The notes: a model not told the origin generated them from the letters alone. A DNA stretch of 64,000 nucleotides from an uncultured Clostridia bacterium (GCA_934133165.1 CAKPAW010000002.1:132480-196479), one strand, 5' to 3'; shown: positions 11,871-22,052, counted from the first letter of the stretch. Program-made: numbers and translations.

Positions 11871-12206
11871 TTGAGAAAAAGAGATATAAAAAAGCAAGTT
11901 TGGTTAAATGAAAATGAAAATAAAATCTTAAAAGAGAATGCAAAAAAATGTGGCTTAAATGAAAGTTCTTATTTAAGAAATTTAATAATTGGTTATAAAC
12001 CGAAAGAACAACCAACGGAAAAAATGTTTGAAATAATTAATCAATTAAAATATGTTGGAATTAATTTAAACCAAATTGCAAGAAAAGCAAACAGTTTAGG
12101 TTTAGTTGATGCTCCTTTTTATAAAAAAGTATATTCAAAATGGAATGAATTATCGGAACAAATAAAAAAGGAATTTTTAGATGTAGAAAAAAATGGCAAT
12201 AACTAA
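11871..12206 (+). CDS. mobC: MobC-like relaxosome accessory protein
   Basis: TTG-started 111-residue protein. The N-terminal third (KKQVWLNENENKILKENAKK) resembles the ribbon-helix-helix-like DNA-binding part of MobC family proteins, followed by ESSYLRNLIIGY and the INLNQIARKAN motif characteristic of MobC. It would bind oriT and help the relaxase nick. The gene overlaps the relaxase start by 14 bp and directly follows the oriT candidate, which strongly supports the call. Confidence 0.85.
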   Translation: MRKRDIKKQVWLNENENKILKENAKKCGLNESSYLRNLIIGYKPKEQPTEKMFEIINQLKYVGINLNQIARKANSLGLVDAPFYKKVYSKWNELSEQIKKEFLDVEKNGNN

Positions 12207-13542
12207 AATTAAAAAAATAAAAAAGAGATTAGACCATGTTATAGATTATACTACTAATCCTAGTAAAACAAGTAAAGAAAATTATAGTGATTTGCACAAT
12301 GTAATTGAATATACGAAGGCTTCGTATAAAACAGAAGAACAATTATATGTAACTGCTTTGAATTGTGATCAAGAAACAATATATGAAGATATGATGAGAA
12401 CGAAAAGAAGATTTAGTAAAACTGATGGGATTTTAGGATTTCATGTAATACAGTCTTTTAAAGAAAATGAAGTAACTCCAGAATTAGCACATAGCATTGG
12501 AGTACAACTTGCTAATGAACTTTGGAGTGATAAATATGAAGTTATAATTACAACACACTTAAATACTAATCATATTCACAATCACTTCTGTTTTAATTCT
12601 GTTTCATATATTGATGGAAAAAAATATCATGACTGTAATGAAACTTATGCTTTAATTAGAGAAACATCAGATAGAATTTGTGAAGAAAATAGATTGAGTG
12701 TAATTGATGAAAAGAAATGTCCAAAAAGTAAAATTAATTATAATAATTTTTATAAGGGACAAGCTCAAAAATCTAGTTACAATATGATAGTAAAAGAAGA
12801 TATTGATTATGCAATAGCACAAGCATTTTCTTATAATGATTTCTTATCAATATTAAGAAAAATGGATTATACAATTACAAATCGTTATGGGAAATTAAGT
12901 GTTAGAAAAGAACCATATAAAAGAAATATAAGAATAGAAAGAGCTTTTGGAGATGATTATAAAATTGAAAATATTGAAAAGAAAATATATGAAGTGTCAG
13001 CAACAAGAGAATCATTCCCAGAAGTAAGAAGTAAAAAGTATAAAAGCAAAAGTAAATTAAATTTAAAAAATAGAAAAAAAGCAACAGGTATAAAAGCATT
13101 GTATTTTCATTATTGTTTTTTACTAAAGGTTTTTCAAAAAAATAAGAATATACCTAAAAGATATTCAAAGGAATTAAAAGAAGAAATAAAAAGAATGGAC
13201 AAGATTTCTAACGAAACAAGATTTTTGTGTAACAAAGATATAAAGTCATTAGAAGAATTAAAAGCATATAAAAAATATTTAACTATTGATAGAAAAGAGT
13301 TAAAAAGCAAAATTGAAAGTTTATACAAAAAGAAGAAAAAAACAAATACAAAAATTGAAATTGAAAATATTAATACTGAAATAAAAATAATACAAGAAAA
13401 AATAAAAGAATTAAATTATGAAATTGAACTGGTTGAAGATATTGAACAAAGAGTACCAAAGATAAAAGAAAATATGGAAAAAGTTGAAAATGAAAATCCA
13501 GAACAAAGAAAGGAGAAAACAAGAGTTGAGCATATCAAGTGA
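12193..13542 (+). CDS. MobP-type relaxase (MobA/VirD2 family)
   Basis: A 449-residue protein with the three relaxase signatures: an N-terminal segment with tyrosines around residues 16-50 (one probably the nicking residue), FHVIQSF near 90, and HLNTNHIHNHFCFNSV near 118-133, which is the HxxxxHxH metal-binding motif III of the pfam03432 fold. The C-terminal 150 residues form a Lys/Glu-rich coiled coil. It nicks oriT and pilots the strand during conjugation. Start ATG overlaps mobC; its end overlaps the next gene, so the block is translationally coupled. Confidence 0.92.
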   Translation: MAITKIKKIKKRLDHVIDYTTNPSKTSKENYSDLHNVIEYTKASYKTEEQLYVTALNCDQETIYEDMMRTKRRFSKTDGILGFHVIQSFKENEVTPELAHSIGVQLANELWSDKYEVIITTHLNTNHIHNHFCFNSVSYIDGKKYHDCNETYALIRETSDRICEENRLSVIDEKKCPKSKINYNNFYKGQAQKSSYNMIVKEDIDYAIAQAFSYNDFLSILRKMDYTITNRYGKLSVRKEPYKRNIRIERAFGDDYKIENIEKKIYEVSATRESFPEVRSKKYKSKSKLNLKNRKKATGIKALYFHYCFLLKVFQKNKNIPKRYSKELKEEIKRMDKISNETRFLCNKDIKSLEELKAYKKYLTIDRKELKSKIESLYKKKKKTNTKIEIENINTEIKIIQEKIKELNYEIELVEDIEQRVPKIKENMEKVENENPEQRKEKTRVEHIK

Positions 13543-14326
13543 TTCGGCAGAACAAACTATTAGACTAACACTAGAAGGAGTTGAAGTAGTTGCTAGAATA
13601 AGTGGTGTAGCTGTAAAAAATATTGCAGCAGCATTATATACAATTTCTAAAGACCAAAAACAGACAAAAGGCAAAACAAGATTAAGCAACATGATAAAAA
13701 GTGATAATGAATTAAAAATCTTTTCAATAAAAAAGGAAGATTTACGAACATTTTATAGAGAAGCTAAAGGGTATGGAATTTTGTATTGTGCATTAGTTAC
13801 CAAAAGTAATAAAAATATTGACGGTATGGTTGATATTATGGTTAGAGCAAAAGACGCACCACAGGTTAATAGAATTGTAGACAGATTTAATTTATCAACA
13901 TTTAGTAAAGCGTCAATTCAAACTGATATTGAACAAGATAGAGAAAATGTAAAAAAAGAAAAAAATATATCTGATGCAGAACCAGATAAAGGAACAGAAA
14001 GAAAAGAAGTTAATGATAATATGGTAGAAGATATATTATTTACACCAAAAGAAAATTCAAATCAAAACCCCGAAGTAGCAAAGACGGAAAAAAGCCCTCT
14101 GTCAGAGCATTCCTTGAAGAGCAAAAGCAATTCCGAAGGGGTTACTGAACCTGTGAAAAAAGAATCTGTAAAAAAGAAATTAAAAGAAGCAGAAGCAGAG
14201 TTGAAGGTTGAAACGGAATTGAAGAAAGCTCAAAAATTAAAAGAAAATGTAGTATTTGATTTACCAACAAAAAATGATACACAAATACCAAAACTAGATA
14301 TTACAAATAAGGAAAGAGGAAAATAG
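13526..14326 (+). CDS. PcfB/DUF3801-family conjugation protein
   Basis: I choose TTG 13526 because AGGAGA lies about 10 bp before it; a frame extension to 13484 lacks such a site. The product of about 266 residues opens with SSDSAEQTIRLTLEGVEVVARISG and continues with an FYREAKGYGILYC segment, as in DUF3801/PcfB proteins that accompany VirD4 couplers in Gram-positive conjugation. The C-terminal 120 residues are disordered and charged. It overlaps the relaxase stop and abuts the next gene, so it is part of the same transcript. Confidence 0.8.
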   Translation: MSISSDSAEQTIRLTLEGVEVVARISGVAVKNIAAALYTISKDQKQTKGKTRLSNMIKSDNELKIFSIKKEDLRTFYREAKGYGILYCALVTKSNKNIDGMVDIMVRAKDAPQVNRIVDRFNLSTFSKASIQTDIEQDRENVKKEKNISDAEPDKGTERKEVNDNMVEDILFTPKENSNQNPEVAKTEKSPLSEHSLKSKSNSEGVTEPVKKESVKKKLKEAEAELKVETELKKAQKLKENVVFDLPTKNDTQIPKLDITNKERGK

Positions 14327-15202
14327 ATGATAGAATTAGAAGATGTATTTTCTAATTTTGAAAGAAAAAATAGAAAATACAATAAGGAAGAATGGATTGA
14401 TTATAAAAGAAAAGAAAAACAAGATGTTTATAAGCTAATTGATGAAAGTGCAGAAAAAATAGTACAAAATGGCGAAGAATTTAAGAAATACCTAAATACT
14501 TTAAGTAAATTTGAACAATATTCTGTCGCAAATACTTTATTAATAAATGCACAAATGCCAGAAGCAATTATGCTAAAAGATTTTGATAACTGGACAAGCA
14601 TTGGTGGTTATCCAAAGAAAAATAGAAAACCAGATATAAAAATATTAGAACCAGCAGACACTTATATGAGAGAAGATGGTAGTATTGGAACTAATTATAA
14701 TGTAAAATATTTGACAGATATTTCTCAAGTTAATATAAGGCAAAGAGCAAGAGAAATAAGATATGATGATAAATTATTATTAAAAGTTTTCTTACAGTCA
14801 AGTCAAGCGAGAATTGAAGTTGTAGATAAAATTGAAAATACTGATAGAGTTGCACTATATGATTTTGAAAATGATGTTTTACAAATAGCTAGATGCGAAG
14901 ATAGAACAAAACTTTTCAATGAATTGACGCAAGAATTAGCAAAACAAGAAATAGGCGAAAATTGTGATTATGCAGATTTTAAAGTCAATGCTGTATCGTA
15001 TATGATTTGTAAAAAATATAATTTGAATTTTTTAAATTATAATATTACAGATATACCTTATGGTTTAACTACAATGTCAGCAAAGGAGATTAGAGAACAA
15101 TTAGAGCCTATTCATGATTCTATGGAAAGTATAAGTGGAAGAATAAGTCATAATATCGAAAGTATTTCAAGACAAAATAGAGAAAAAGAACAAGCAAGAT
15201 AG
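14327..15202 (+). CDS. ArdC/LtrC N-terminal-like ICE protein
   Basis: A 291-residue soluble protein starting with ATG one base after the previous stop. The segment around residues 60-100 (LSKFEQYSVANTLLINAQMPEA, then WTSIGGYPKK) matches the N-terminal ssDNA-binding-like domain shared by ArdC antirestriction proteins and LtrC-type ICE proteins. No zinc-protease HExxH motif is visible, so the catalytic ArdC part seems absent. The role is probably protection or handling of incoming single-stranded DNA, by analogy only. Confidence 0.6.
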   Translation: MIELEDVFSNFERKNRKYNKEEWIDYKRKEKQDVYKLIDESAEKIVQNGEEFKKYLNTLSKFEQYSVANTLLINAQMPEAIMLKDFDNWTSIGGYPKKNRKPDIKILEPADTYMREDGSIGTNYNVKYLTDISQVNIRQRAREIRYDDKLLLKVFLQSSQARIEVVDKIENTDRVALYDFENDVLQIARCEDRTKLFNELTQELAKQEIGENCDYADFKVNAVSYMICKKYNLNFLNYNITDIPYGLTTMSAKEIREQLEPIHDSMESISGRISHNIESISRQNREKEQAR

Positions 15203-15212
15203 GAGGCAATTA

Positions 15213-15410
15213 TTGGAAGAACAAATAATTTTAGTTTTAAATAAGTATGAATTTGGTTTAATAGTAAATGCTTTAAATGAACTTCGTACAGATTTACAAA
15301 AGGAAAACAAAGATAGAGAACCTGTAAATGAATTGCTTTTAAGATTACTAAATACCCCAGTAAAAAAGAAAAGTATATTTAAAAGAGAGCGAATAGTAAG
15401 CGAAAGATAA
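15213..15410 (+). CDS. Small hypothetical protein upstream of virD4
   Basis: TTG start with AGGAGG 8 bp upstream, 65 residues, charged with no membrane segment. Similar tiny ORFs occur before virD4 in Tn1549-like elements, but I cannot name a family. It is 10 bp downstream of the ArdC-like gene and ends 19 bp before virD4. Confidence 0.6.
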   Translation: MEEQIILVLNKYEFGLIVNALNELRTDLQKENKDREPVNELLLRLLNTPVKKKSIFKRERIVSER

Positions 15411-15429
15411 TAATCAACAAAATACTCTT

Positions 15430-17212
15430 TTGTATATATTAGGAATTATACCAGTTATATGGTTATCATTATTAATAGCACCATATATAAGGGGTGGACT
15501 TGCAGAAGTAATAAAAAAATTTGGCGAAATAAGTTCAAATCCTTTTAATATTATATGGTGCGAGTATAGTTTAAAAACTATAATTATTGCACTATGTATT
15601 TATATTTTAGGAATAGGAATGTATGAATCTACGAGAAAAAATTATCGTAGAAGAGAAGAATATGGTTCAGCAAAATGGGGTATTGTTAGTGCAATAAATA
15701 AAAAATATAGACAAAAGCCATTTTGTGATAATAAAATTTTAACAAAAAATTTAGCTTTAGGATTAGATGGAAAAAGGCATAGAAGAAACTTAAATGTTTT
15801 AGTATGTGGTGGAAGTGGTGCAGGAAAAACAAGATTTTATTGCAAACCAAATGTTATGCAATGTAGTTCAAAATGCTCCTATGTAATTCTTGATCCGAAG
15901 CGGAGAAATTTTAAGAGATACAGGAAATCTATTAGAGAAAAAAGGTTATGAAGTAAGAGTTTTAGACTTAATCAATATGGAGAAAAGTCATTGTTATAAT
16001 CCTTTTGTATATCTAAAAACTGACAATGATGTGCAAAGATTAGTAACAAATTTATTTAAGAGTACAACTCCTAAACGGAAGTCAAAGCCAAGATCCTTTT
16101 TGGGATACAGCAGGAAGTATGTTATTACTTGCTCTTATTTTTTATCTAAAATATGAAGCGCCAGAAGAAGAGCAGAACTTTCCGATGGTACTTGAGATGC
16201 TTCGTGCAGCAGATGTAAACGAAGAACAAGAAAATCCTATAAGTGCAGTGGATATTTTATTCGATAAATTGGAATATGAAAATCCAGAACATATTGCTTT
16301 AAAATATTATAGAAATTATAGGTCAGGTTCTGCAAAGACATTAAAATCAATACAAATTACTTTAGCAGCAAGATTAGAAAAGTTTAACTTGGAAAGTCTT
16401 GCTAATATTGTTAAGTATGATGAATTAGATTTGCCAAGTTTAGGCGAAAAGAAAGTAGCATTATTTGCCTTAATTCCAGATAATGATACAAGTTTTAATT
16501 TTCTAGTAAGTATTTTATATACACAATTATTTCAACAGTTATTTTATATAGCTGACCATAAATATGGTGGCAGTTTGCCAGTCCATGTTCATTTTGTGAT
16601 GGACGAATTTGCAAATGTTAGTCTACCAGATGACTTCGATAAAATTTTAAGTGTAATGAGGTCAAGGTCAGTTTCTGTTTCTATCATTCTCCAAAACCTA
16701 GCACAATTAAAGGCGTTATTCGATAAGCAATGGGAAAGTATTGTACGGAAATTGCGATACTTTTTTGTATTTGGGTGGAAATGAACAAAGTACCCATAAA
16801 TATGTATCTGAGCTATTACGGAAAAGAAACAATAGATCTAGATACACATGGGAAAAGTTCAGGGAGAAGTGGTAATTATTCTACAAATTATCAAATCGCT
16901 GGGAGAGAAAAAATGACACCAGATGAAGTGCGTTTATTAGATAATAATTATGCACTTTGTTTTATTCGTGGCGAAAGACCAATTAAAGACTATAAATATG
17001 ATATTTTAAAACACCCTAATATTGCTTTAACTACTGATGGTGGTGAAAAACCATATATTCATGGCAAAACTGATAAGGCATCAGCTTCTATTATTGTGCT
17101 AGATGAAAATAATGGAGAAGAAATAGTAACAAATTTTGAAGAAAATGAATTACTAGAAAATTATGAATTATTGTCAGAAGAAGAAGTTGAGGCATTTATT
17201 AGGGAGGAATAA
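15430..17212 (+). CDS. virD4: VirD4/TraG type IV coupling ATPase, four +1 frameshifts
   Basis: Read with four +1 shifts (CGGA at 15901, 16076, 16746, 16819) this is one coupling protein of about 592 residues. Two N-terminal membrane segments (residues 2-20 and 50-70) precede VCGGSGAGKT (Walker A near 126), VHFVMDEFANV (Walker B near 390), IILQNLAQLKALF, and a C-terminal GREKMTPDEVR...FIRGERP segment typical of TraG/TraD. The shifts restore KGEILRD, KGSQSQDPFWD, VGNCDTFLYLGGNEQSTHKYVSE and GKETIDLDTHG, all conserved in this family. No single frame covers more than about 220 residues. It couples the relaxosome to the mating pore. Confidence 0.9.
15901..15904 (+). other. CGGA +1 frameshift site 2 (virD4)
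   Basis: Zero frame GAT-CCG-AAG-CGG; skipping the C yields D-P-K-G-E-I-L-R-D, a conserved VirD4 segment. Confidence 0.9.
16076..16079 (+). other. CGGA +1 frameshift site 3 (virD4)
   Basis: Zero frame ACT-CCT-AAA-CGG; skipping the C yields T-P-K-G-S-Q-S-Q-D-P-F-W-D and joins the next frame. Confidence 0.9.
16746..16749 (+). other. CGGA +1 frameshift site 4 (virD4)
   Basis: Zero frame AGT-ATT-GTA-CGG; skipping the C yields I-V-G-N-C-D-T-F-L-Y-L-G-G-N-E, a conserved coupling-protein segment. Confidence 0.9.
16819..16822 (+). other. CGGA +1 frameshift site 5 (virD4)
   Basis: Only 24 codons after site 4. Frame GAG-CTA-TTA-CGG; skipping the C yields S-E-L-L-G-K-E-T-I-D-L-D-T-H and restores the frame used to the stop. 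Confidence 0.88.
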
Positions 17213-17219
17213 ATACACA

Positions 17220-17540
17220 TTGAAAAATAAAAAAATATTAAAACAAGTTTTAAAAAATATTGCAAGAATTTTATTTTATATAGTTATCTTATTTACAGCA
17301 CAAGCAAGCAATGTTTTTGCTGCTGATGACCCATTAGCAGTGGTAAATAATCTTTCAAATTTTATCTTTGGATTAATTCGTGCTGTTGGTATGATTATAC
17401 TTGGTTTTGGAGTAGTACAAGTTGGTATGAGTTTGAAATCACACGATCCCAGTCAGCGAGCAAATGGAATAATGACTCTAGCAGGTGGAATTGTAATCAC
17501 ATTTGCAAAAGAAATTTTAAATATAATAACAGGTGGATAA
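17220..17540 (+). CDS. Maff2/VirB2-like conjugative pilin or pore subunit
   Basis: TTG at 17220 has GGAGG at 17203-17207, so I prefer it to an upstream frame extension. The 106-residue product has a signal peptide ending VFAADDP, then two hydrophobic helices (FIFGLIRAVGMIILGFGVVQVG and the MTLAGGIVITF region) separated by SLKSHDPSQRANG, the pattern of Maff2-family proteins in Tn1549-like ICEs and similar in topology to VirB2/TrbC. It probably forms part of the membrane channel. It lies directly after virD4. Confidence 0.8.
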   Translation: MKNKKILKQVLKNIARILFYIVILFTAQASNVFAADDPLAVVNNLSNFIFGLIRAVGMIILGFGVVQVGMSLKSHDPSQRANGIMTLAGGIVITFAKEILNIITGG

Positions 17541-17544
17541 CAAG

Positions 17545-17567
17545 GGCAAGTTTATAGCTTGCCTTTT
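17545..17567 (+). terminator. Hairpin with T tract after the Maff2-like gene
   Basis: GGCAAG and CTTGCC pair around a 7-nt loop and are followed by TTTT. It probably reduces read-through, making the upstream pilin mRNA more abundant than the following genes. Confidence 0.6.
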
Positions 17568-17582
17568 AAAAGGGAGTGAAAA

Positions 17583-18161
17583 ATGAGAAAAAAATATCAA
17601 ATAATTTATGCTGATCCACCTTGGCAATATAAAGTGTGGTCAAAAAAAGAAAAGAAAAGAAGTGCTGAAAATCATTATCCGACTATGAAAATAGAAGAAA
17701 TTATTAGTTTGAAAGAATGTATAGAAAATATTTCTGATGAAAATTGTATTTTGTTTTTATGGGTTACATTCCCATGTTTATTAGAAGGACTAGAAGTTAT
17801 GAAACAATGGGGATTTAAGTATAAAACTTGTGGATTTAATTGGGTAAAAAGAAATAAAAAAAGTAACACATATTTTTTTGGATTAGGTTATTGGACAAGA
17901 GCAAATTCAGAAATTTGTTTAATTGGAACAAAAGGAACAATAAAAAGAAAATCCAGTAGTGTATTTCAGATTATAGATACGCCAATAGAAGAACACAGTA
18001 AAAAACCAGCAGTTGTAAGAGAAAAAATTGTTGAACTTGTTGGAGATTTACCAAGAATTGAATTGTTTGCAAGAGAGAAAACTAAAGGCTGGGATGTATG
18101 GGGTAATGAAGTCGAAAGTGATATTGAATTAGAAAATTATAGGATGGGGGTTGAAAATTGA
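17583..18161 (+). CDS. MT-A70-family adenine methyltransferase
   Basis: A 192-residue protein whose N-terminus reads YQIIYADPPWQYKVW: the DPPW catalytic motif of MT-A70 enzymes sits at residues 10-13. NHYPTM follows near 30, and the C-terminal RIELFAREKTKGWDVWGNE matches the family end. These enzymes methylate N6 of adenine using S-adenosylmethionine, and in ICEs probably mark the element against host restriction. The gene overlaps the start of the VirB6-like gene by 4 bp, so it belongs to the transfer operon. Confidence 0.88.
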   Translation: MRKKYQIIYADPPWQYKVWSKKEKKRSAENHYPTMKIEEIISLKECIENISDENCILFLWVTFPCLLEGLEVMKQWGFKYKTCGFNWVKRNKKSNTYFFGLGYWTRANSEICLIGTKGTIKRKSSSVFQIIDTPIEEHSKKPAVVREKIVELVGDLPRIELFAREKTKGWDVWGNEVESDIELENYRMGVEN

Positions 18162-18989
18162 ATTGGGTTGTAGGAAATTTACAAAATGCAATCGAAACAT
18201 GGAACTCTAAATTAAGCGAAATATGGACACTTGTTTCTCAATCTCCTGTTGATTTTAAAGGTGGAACAATTTGGAATGTAATTACTAATATTCATGGTGC
18301 AATGCAAGCAATAGGACTAGCATTATTAGTATTATTTTTTGTTATTGGAGTAATGAAAACTTGTGGGAGTTTTGCAGAAGTTAAAAAGCCAGAACACGCA
18401 TTGAAACTTTTTATTCGTTTTGCAATAGCAAAAGCAATGGTAACATATGGTTTGGAATTAATGATGGCAATATTTAAAATAGTACAAGGAATTGCAAGTA
18501 CAATAATGACATCAGCAGGACTCGGAGGAACAACACAAACTGTTTTACCAAATGAAATAATACAAGCAGTTGAAGCTTGTAATTTTTTTGAAAGCATACC
18601 ATTGTGGGCAGTTACATTAATACGGAGGACTATTTATAACAGTTCTTTCATTTGTAATGATATTAACTGTATATGGAAGATTCTTTAAAATATATCTTTA
18701 TACAGCATTATCTCCAGTAGCACTTGCTAGTTTTGCTGGAGAGCCAACACAGAACATTGGTAGAAGCTTTATAAAAGGTTACAGTGCAGTTTGCTTAGAA
18801 GGTGTAATTATTATGCTTTCATGCGTAATATTTTCATTATTTGCATCAAGTCCACCAGTTATAGATACAAATGCAGCAGCAGTGAATATGGTATGGAAAT
18901 ATATAGGAGAACTAATATTTAATATGTTGGTATTGGTTGGAACGGTAAAAATTTCAGATAGATTAGTAAGAGAAATGTTAGGAATATAG
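18158..18989 (+). CDS. VirB6/TrbL-like membrane protein, +1 frameshift at 18623
   Basis: TTG start overlapping the methylase stop. Joined across CGGA 18623-18626 the product is about 276 residues with around six hydrophobic segments (for example AIGLALLVLFFVIGVM, AVTLIGGLFITVLS, FMILTVYGRFFKIYLY). The fold order and the SAPVALASF-like segment fit the VirB6/TrbL polytopic subunit that lines the type IV secretion pore. The shift restores ALTLIGGLF inside a membrane helix. Without it the protein would lose its last 110 residues. Confidence 0.8.
18623..18626 (+). other. CGGA +1 frameshift site 6 (virB6-like)
   Basis: Frame ACA-TTA-ATA-CGG; skipping the C gives T-L-I-G-G-L-F-I-T-V and joins the two halves of a membrane protein. 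Confidence 0.85.
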
Positions 18990-18998
18990 GAGGTAAAA

Positions 18999-19328
18999 TT
19001 GAAGGTAACAATAGAAGAGATAGAAGAAGATTTATGTGATTTGGATACAGAATATAGAGAAGCTTTAGCAAAAGGTTTAGTTGATATGAAATATTTAAGT
19101 GATACACCTTTATCATTGAAATATGGAACAGATATGCAACAGCAAGAGTTAAAAAGAGTTTATTCAAAACCTTTATCAGGAAAGCAATTAAAAGATATTA
19201 TTAACTATATTTCAAAAGATATGCAGGGAGATTATCAGTATGGAAGATATAAAGGTATAGCTTCTATGTATTTAAATATAGCAGACCAAATTATAGCAGA
19301 TAAAAATAAAGGAAGAGAGGCAAGATAA
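18999..19328 (+). CDS. Hypothetical ICE protein (109 aa)
   Basis: TTG start with AGGAGG about 6 bp upstream. The 109-residue acidic soluble protein has no recognised domain. Its place between virB6 and prgI is constant in Tn1549-like elements, from general knowledge of their gene order, so it is probably a conserved accessory protein of the transfer apparatus. Nothing in the sequence indicates an enzymatic role. Confidence 0.6.
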   Translation: MKVTIEEIEEDLCDLDTEYREALAKGLVDMKYLSDTPLSLKYGTDMQQQELKRVYSKPLSGKQLKDIINYISKDMQGDYQYGRYKGIASMYLNIADQIIADKNKGREAR

Positions 19329-19329
19329 A

Positions 19330-19737
19330 CTGGAAGTAAAAATAAATAAAGAGATAAGAGATTTTACAGAAAGTATATTCTTTGGTTTATCATTAAGACA
19401 ATTTATCTTTTCAATATTAGCTTGTATAGTTGCTGTTATTGTATATTTTGTATTAAAACCATTCTTTGGAATAGAAACATTATCATGGTTGTGCATCTTA
19501 TGTGCAGTTCCTTTTGCTGTAATAGGTTTTTTGAAATATAACGGAATGACAGCTGAAAAGTTTATTAGTGCATGGATAAAATCAGTTATTCTAACACCAA
19601 ATAGATTAACATTTAAACCAAAGAATTTATATTATGAAGAGATGATTATAAGAGAAAAAGAAAAAATAAAAGAAGAAAAGAAAAACAAGAGGAGGAAAAC
19701 AAAAACTATTGAAAATTCTAAACAGAACATTATTTAA
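19330..19737 (+). CDS. prgI: PrgI-family membrane protein (VirB3-like), CTG start
   Basis: The frame begins with CTG at 19330, preceded by GGAAGAGAGG at 19311-19320; it reads EVKINKEIRDFTESIFFGLSLRQF, the diagnostic N-terminus of PrgI proteins, so the first normal start (19489) is internal and wrong. About 135 residues with two hydrophobic helices (residues 25-45 and 52-70), then a basic tail. PrgI is the VirB3-like partner of VirB4 in Gram-positive type IV secretion. It overlaps virB4 by 29 bp. Confidence 0.8.
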   Translation: MEVKINKEIRDFTESIFFGLSLRQFIFSILACIVAVIVYFVLKPFFGIETLSWLCILCAVPFAVIGFLKYNGMTAEKFISAWIKSVILTPNRLTFKPKNLYYEEMIIREKEKIKEEKKNKRRKTKTIENSKQNII

Positions 19738-22052
19738 GAAAGACAAGGAAAAGTTTAAAATACCAAAAAGTGTGCAAGATGCCATACCCATTGATGCAAT
19801 GTGGGAAGATGGCATCTTTTTAGTTGGAAAAAATAAATATTCTAAATGTTTTAAATTTACAGATATAAATTATTCTGTTGCCAGTAGAGAAGATAAAGAA
19901 GAAATGTTTTTAGAATATTCAGAACTTTTAAATTCCTTTGACACAGGGGCAACAAGTAAAATTACTATAATAAATAGAAGATTAAATAAACTAGATTTTC
20001 AAAAGACAATGTTTATTAAATTAGAAGATGATGAGTTAGATAAATATAGAAAAGAATATAATAAAATGCTTTTAGATAAAGCAACAGCGTCAAATGGAAT
20101 TGTGCAAGAAAAGTGCATAACTATAACAATAGAAAAGAAAAATATAGAAGATGCAAGATTATATTTTTTACGAATTGGAACGGAATTAATAAACAAATTT
20201 AAAGAATTAGGTTCTGTATGTGTTGAGCTAGAAGCGGTAGAAAGATTACAACTTTTTCATGATTTTTATAGAGTTGGAGAAGAAACAGCCTTTAATTTTG
20301 ACTTTATTTCAAATATGAGAAAAGGGCATAGTTTTAAAGATTATATTTGTCCTGACACTTTTGAAATAAAAGATGATTATATAAAAATTGGTAATAGATA
20401 TGCTAGAGTTTTATTTTTAAAAGAGTATGCAAATTATATTAAAGATAGTATGGTTGCAGAACTTACAGATATAAATAAAAACTCAATGATGAGTATAGAT
20501 GTAATACCAATTGCAATGGACGAAGCAGTTCGAGAAGCAGAAAATAGAAGATTAGGAGTAGAAACGAATATAACTAATTGGCAACGCAGACAGAACGCGA
20601 ATAATAACTTTTCAGCTATAATCCCTTATGATTTAGAGATGCAAAGGGAACAAAGTAAAGAATTTTTGGATGACTTAATAACACGAGATCAAAGAATGTT
20701 TATGTCTGTTTTAACTATGGTACACACAGCAGAAACAAAAGAAGAATTAGACAACGATACAGAAGAAATATTGACAATAGCAAGGAAAAACTTATGTCAG
20801 TTTGGAGTTCTTAAATTTCAACAATTAGATGGATTAAATACAGCAATGCCATTTGGAGTTAGAAAAATTGATACTTTAAGAACTTTGACAACAGAGTCCC
20901 TTGCTGTTTTTATGCCGTTTAGAGTACAAGAAATTAGAGAAACTAATGGAATATATTACGGACAAAATGTTATATCAAAAAATATGATAATAGCAGATAG
21001 AAAAAAATTATTAAATGGAAATAGTTTAGTTTTTGGAGTAAGTGGAAGTGGTAAATCTTTTATAACAAAAGAAGAAATTGTTTTTACTATGCTTAAAGAT
21101 AAAAACGCAGATGTAATCGTTATTGATCCAGAAAATGAATATACTCCATTAGTAAAAGCACTAGGTGGAGAAGTTATAAAAGTTTCAGCTACAAGTGGAA
21201 ATCATATAAATGCTATGGACATGAACAAGAATTACGCAGATGGAGCAAATCCTGTTATTTTGAAATCAGAATTTATACTTTCACTTTGTGAACAACTTAT
21301 AGGAAGTGATAATTTAGGAGCAAAACAAAAATCAATAATTGATAGATGCACGGCAAGTACCTATCGTTATTACTTACAAGGAAACTATCAAGGAATGCCA
21401 CCAACATTACAAGACTTTTATCAAGAATTGTTAAAACAAGAAGAAACAGAAGCAAAAGAAATAGCACTTGCTATTGAACTTTTTGTAAATGGTAGTTTAA
21501 ATACTTTTGCAAAACAAACTAATGTAGATACAGAAAATAGATTAATTTGCTATAATATTTTAGATTTAGGAAAACAATTATTACCACTTGGTATGTTAGT
21601 AGTTTTAGATTCAATACTAAATAGAATAACACAAAATAGGGCAAAAGGAAGAAACACTTATATATTTATAGATGAGATTTATTTATTATTAAGAAATGAA
21701 TATTCAGCAAATTTTTTATATACACTTTGGAAAAGAGTTAGAAAATATGGAGCATATTTAATAGGAATAACACAAAATGTTGAAGATATGTTACAAAATA
21801 ATACAGCTAGAGCAATGATGGCAAATAGTGAATTGATTATTATGCTTAATCAGGCTAGTACAGATAGAGCAGAACTTGCAAAACTACTTAATATATCAGA
21901 TTTACAATTATCATATATTACAAATGTTGGATCTGGAGAAGGTTTATTAAAAATAGGTAGTTCATTGATTCCTTTTTCTAATAAATTTCCAAAAGATACA
22001 GAATTGTATAAATTAATGACAACAAAATTACGGAGAAGGTGCAACTATATAA
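19709..22052 (+). CDS. virB4: VirB4/TraE-type conjugation ATPase, +1 frameshift at 22031
   Basis: TTG start with AGGAGG 13 bp upstream. About 780 residues: N-terminal half recognisable as VirB4-like, then FGVSGSGKSF (Walker A near 441), VIVIDPENEYTPLVKALGG, YIFIDEIYLLL (Walker B near 650) and RVRKYGAYLIGITQNVEDML. It powers assembly and transfer through the mating channel. Near the end CGGA at 22031 occurs; a +1 shift gives LGEGATI and a stop (TAA 22050-22052). Without a shift the frame runs into the sortase gene and would give a 1,023-residue fusion. Confidence 0.9.
22031..22034 (+). other. CGGA +1 frameshift site 7 (virB4 C-terminus)
   Basis: Frame AAA-TTA-CGG; skipping the C gives K-L-G-E-G-A-T-I-stop, a normal VirB4 ending. 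Zero-frame reading would instead fuse VirB4 to the sortase. Confidence 0.75.

Noticed and set aside
19489..19737. Starting the PrgI gene at the first conventional start codon (19489)
   Set aside because: This would remove the conserved PrgI N-terminus; the upstream CTG with a good ribosome site gives the full protein.
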